A stretch of 64,000 bases of DNA, from contig OX442314.1 in assembly GCA_949358305.1 (NCBI GenBank), positions 11,463,060-11,527,059 on the forward strand. Reading direction: 5' to 3'. This document shows positions 63,879 to 64,000 of this stretch, in pieces; position 1 is the stretch's first letter; each line of letters begins with the position of its first letter. The translations under genes and the position numbers were made by a program. The stretch comes from Strigamia acuminata. Taxonomy: Eukaryota > Arthropoda > Chilopoda > Geophilomorpha > Linotaeniidae. The notes beneath the pieces are model-generated. The model worked only from the letters and a program-made list of their open reading frames with translations, searched no databases and was not told where the DNA came from.

Positions 63879-64000
63879 GCACAAACAAATATTAAAAAAA
63901 AAAAATTAAATAAAATTAAAAAAAAAAAATATTTGAGGCCTCTCACCCCGTTCTCTTCCAACTCTGGCGAGTGCTAGAAAAAGCAATCAAGGAGAAAAGG

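Larger units (their letters stand above)
33916..64000 (-). other. gene-free DNA upstream of the C2HC exon, probably the first intron of BCL11
   Basis: About 30 kb without a recognisable protein exon on either strand, apart from the candidate at 39190-39241. I searched the minus strand for an ATG followed by codons for SRRKQ and found none, so the canonical first exon is probably beyond the window. The stretch is AT-rich with many homopolymers, two CpG-rich blocks (37915-38230 and 51570-51960) and a series of inverted-repeat transposon relics listed separately. Between those relics I see only low-complexity DNA and short chance ORFs with no family resemblance. Confidence 0.55.

Noticed and set aside
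1-64000. CRISPR arrays, bacterial operons, phage or toxin systems, tRNA or rRNA genes
   Set aside because: None seen. The sequence is typical of animal nuclear non-coding DNA around one developmental gene.

Overview
The window is animal (metazoan) nuclear DNA, probably from an arthropod. Evidence: very AT-rich non-coding sequence full of homopolymers and A/T microsatellites, GT-AG introns more than 10 kb long, many small inverted-repeat DNA transposon relics, and one protein gene of clear metazoan type. I cannot name the species from the sequence alone.

The only gene I can support is a BCL11 (CTIP) family zinc-finger transcription factor on the minus strand. Two coding exons are visible. An internal exon (33304-33915) carries the N-terminal C2HC finger. 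The terminal coding exon (19006-21095) carries six further fingers arranged 1 + 2 + 3, an acidic tract and a histidine run. The exons join in phase 1 across a 12.2 kb intron. The usual first exon with the MSRRKQ N-terminus was not found, so it probably lies upstream, beyond position 64000. In that case everything from 33916 to the window end is the gene's first intron. A short open exon at 39190-39241 with a consensus donor in the right phase is a candidate alternative start. The 3' UTR may run to about 13.5 kb.

Layout: 1-13.5 kb is downstream intergenic DNA. It holds a decayed Ty3/Gypsy gag relic with a primer-binding-site-like sequence (8782-9540), a 132-bp hAT-type miniature element with an 8-bp target duplication (11828-11959), a further inverted-repeat element (6480-6629) and a 27-bp palindrome. 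13.5-19.0 kb is an AT-rich tract taken as 3' UTR. 19.0-21.1 kb is the terminal exon. 21.1-33.3 kb is the intron, with several higher-complexity blocks and two transposon relics. 33.3-33.9 kb is the internal exon. 33.9-64 kb is gene-free, with at least seven recognisable inverted-repeat elements, two CpG-rich blocks and several strong hairpins.

I see no bacterial-type operon, CRISPR array, phage or novel enzymatic system. The observations most worth testing concern expression of the BCL11 gene. They are an in-phase alternative first exon, a read-through of exon 2 into an intronic poly(A) signal that would give a short N-terminal isoform, and two oppositely oriented copies of one transposon family on either side of exon 2, an arrangement that can favour exon circularisation.
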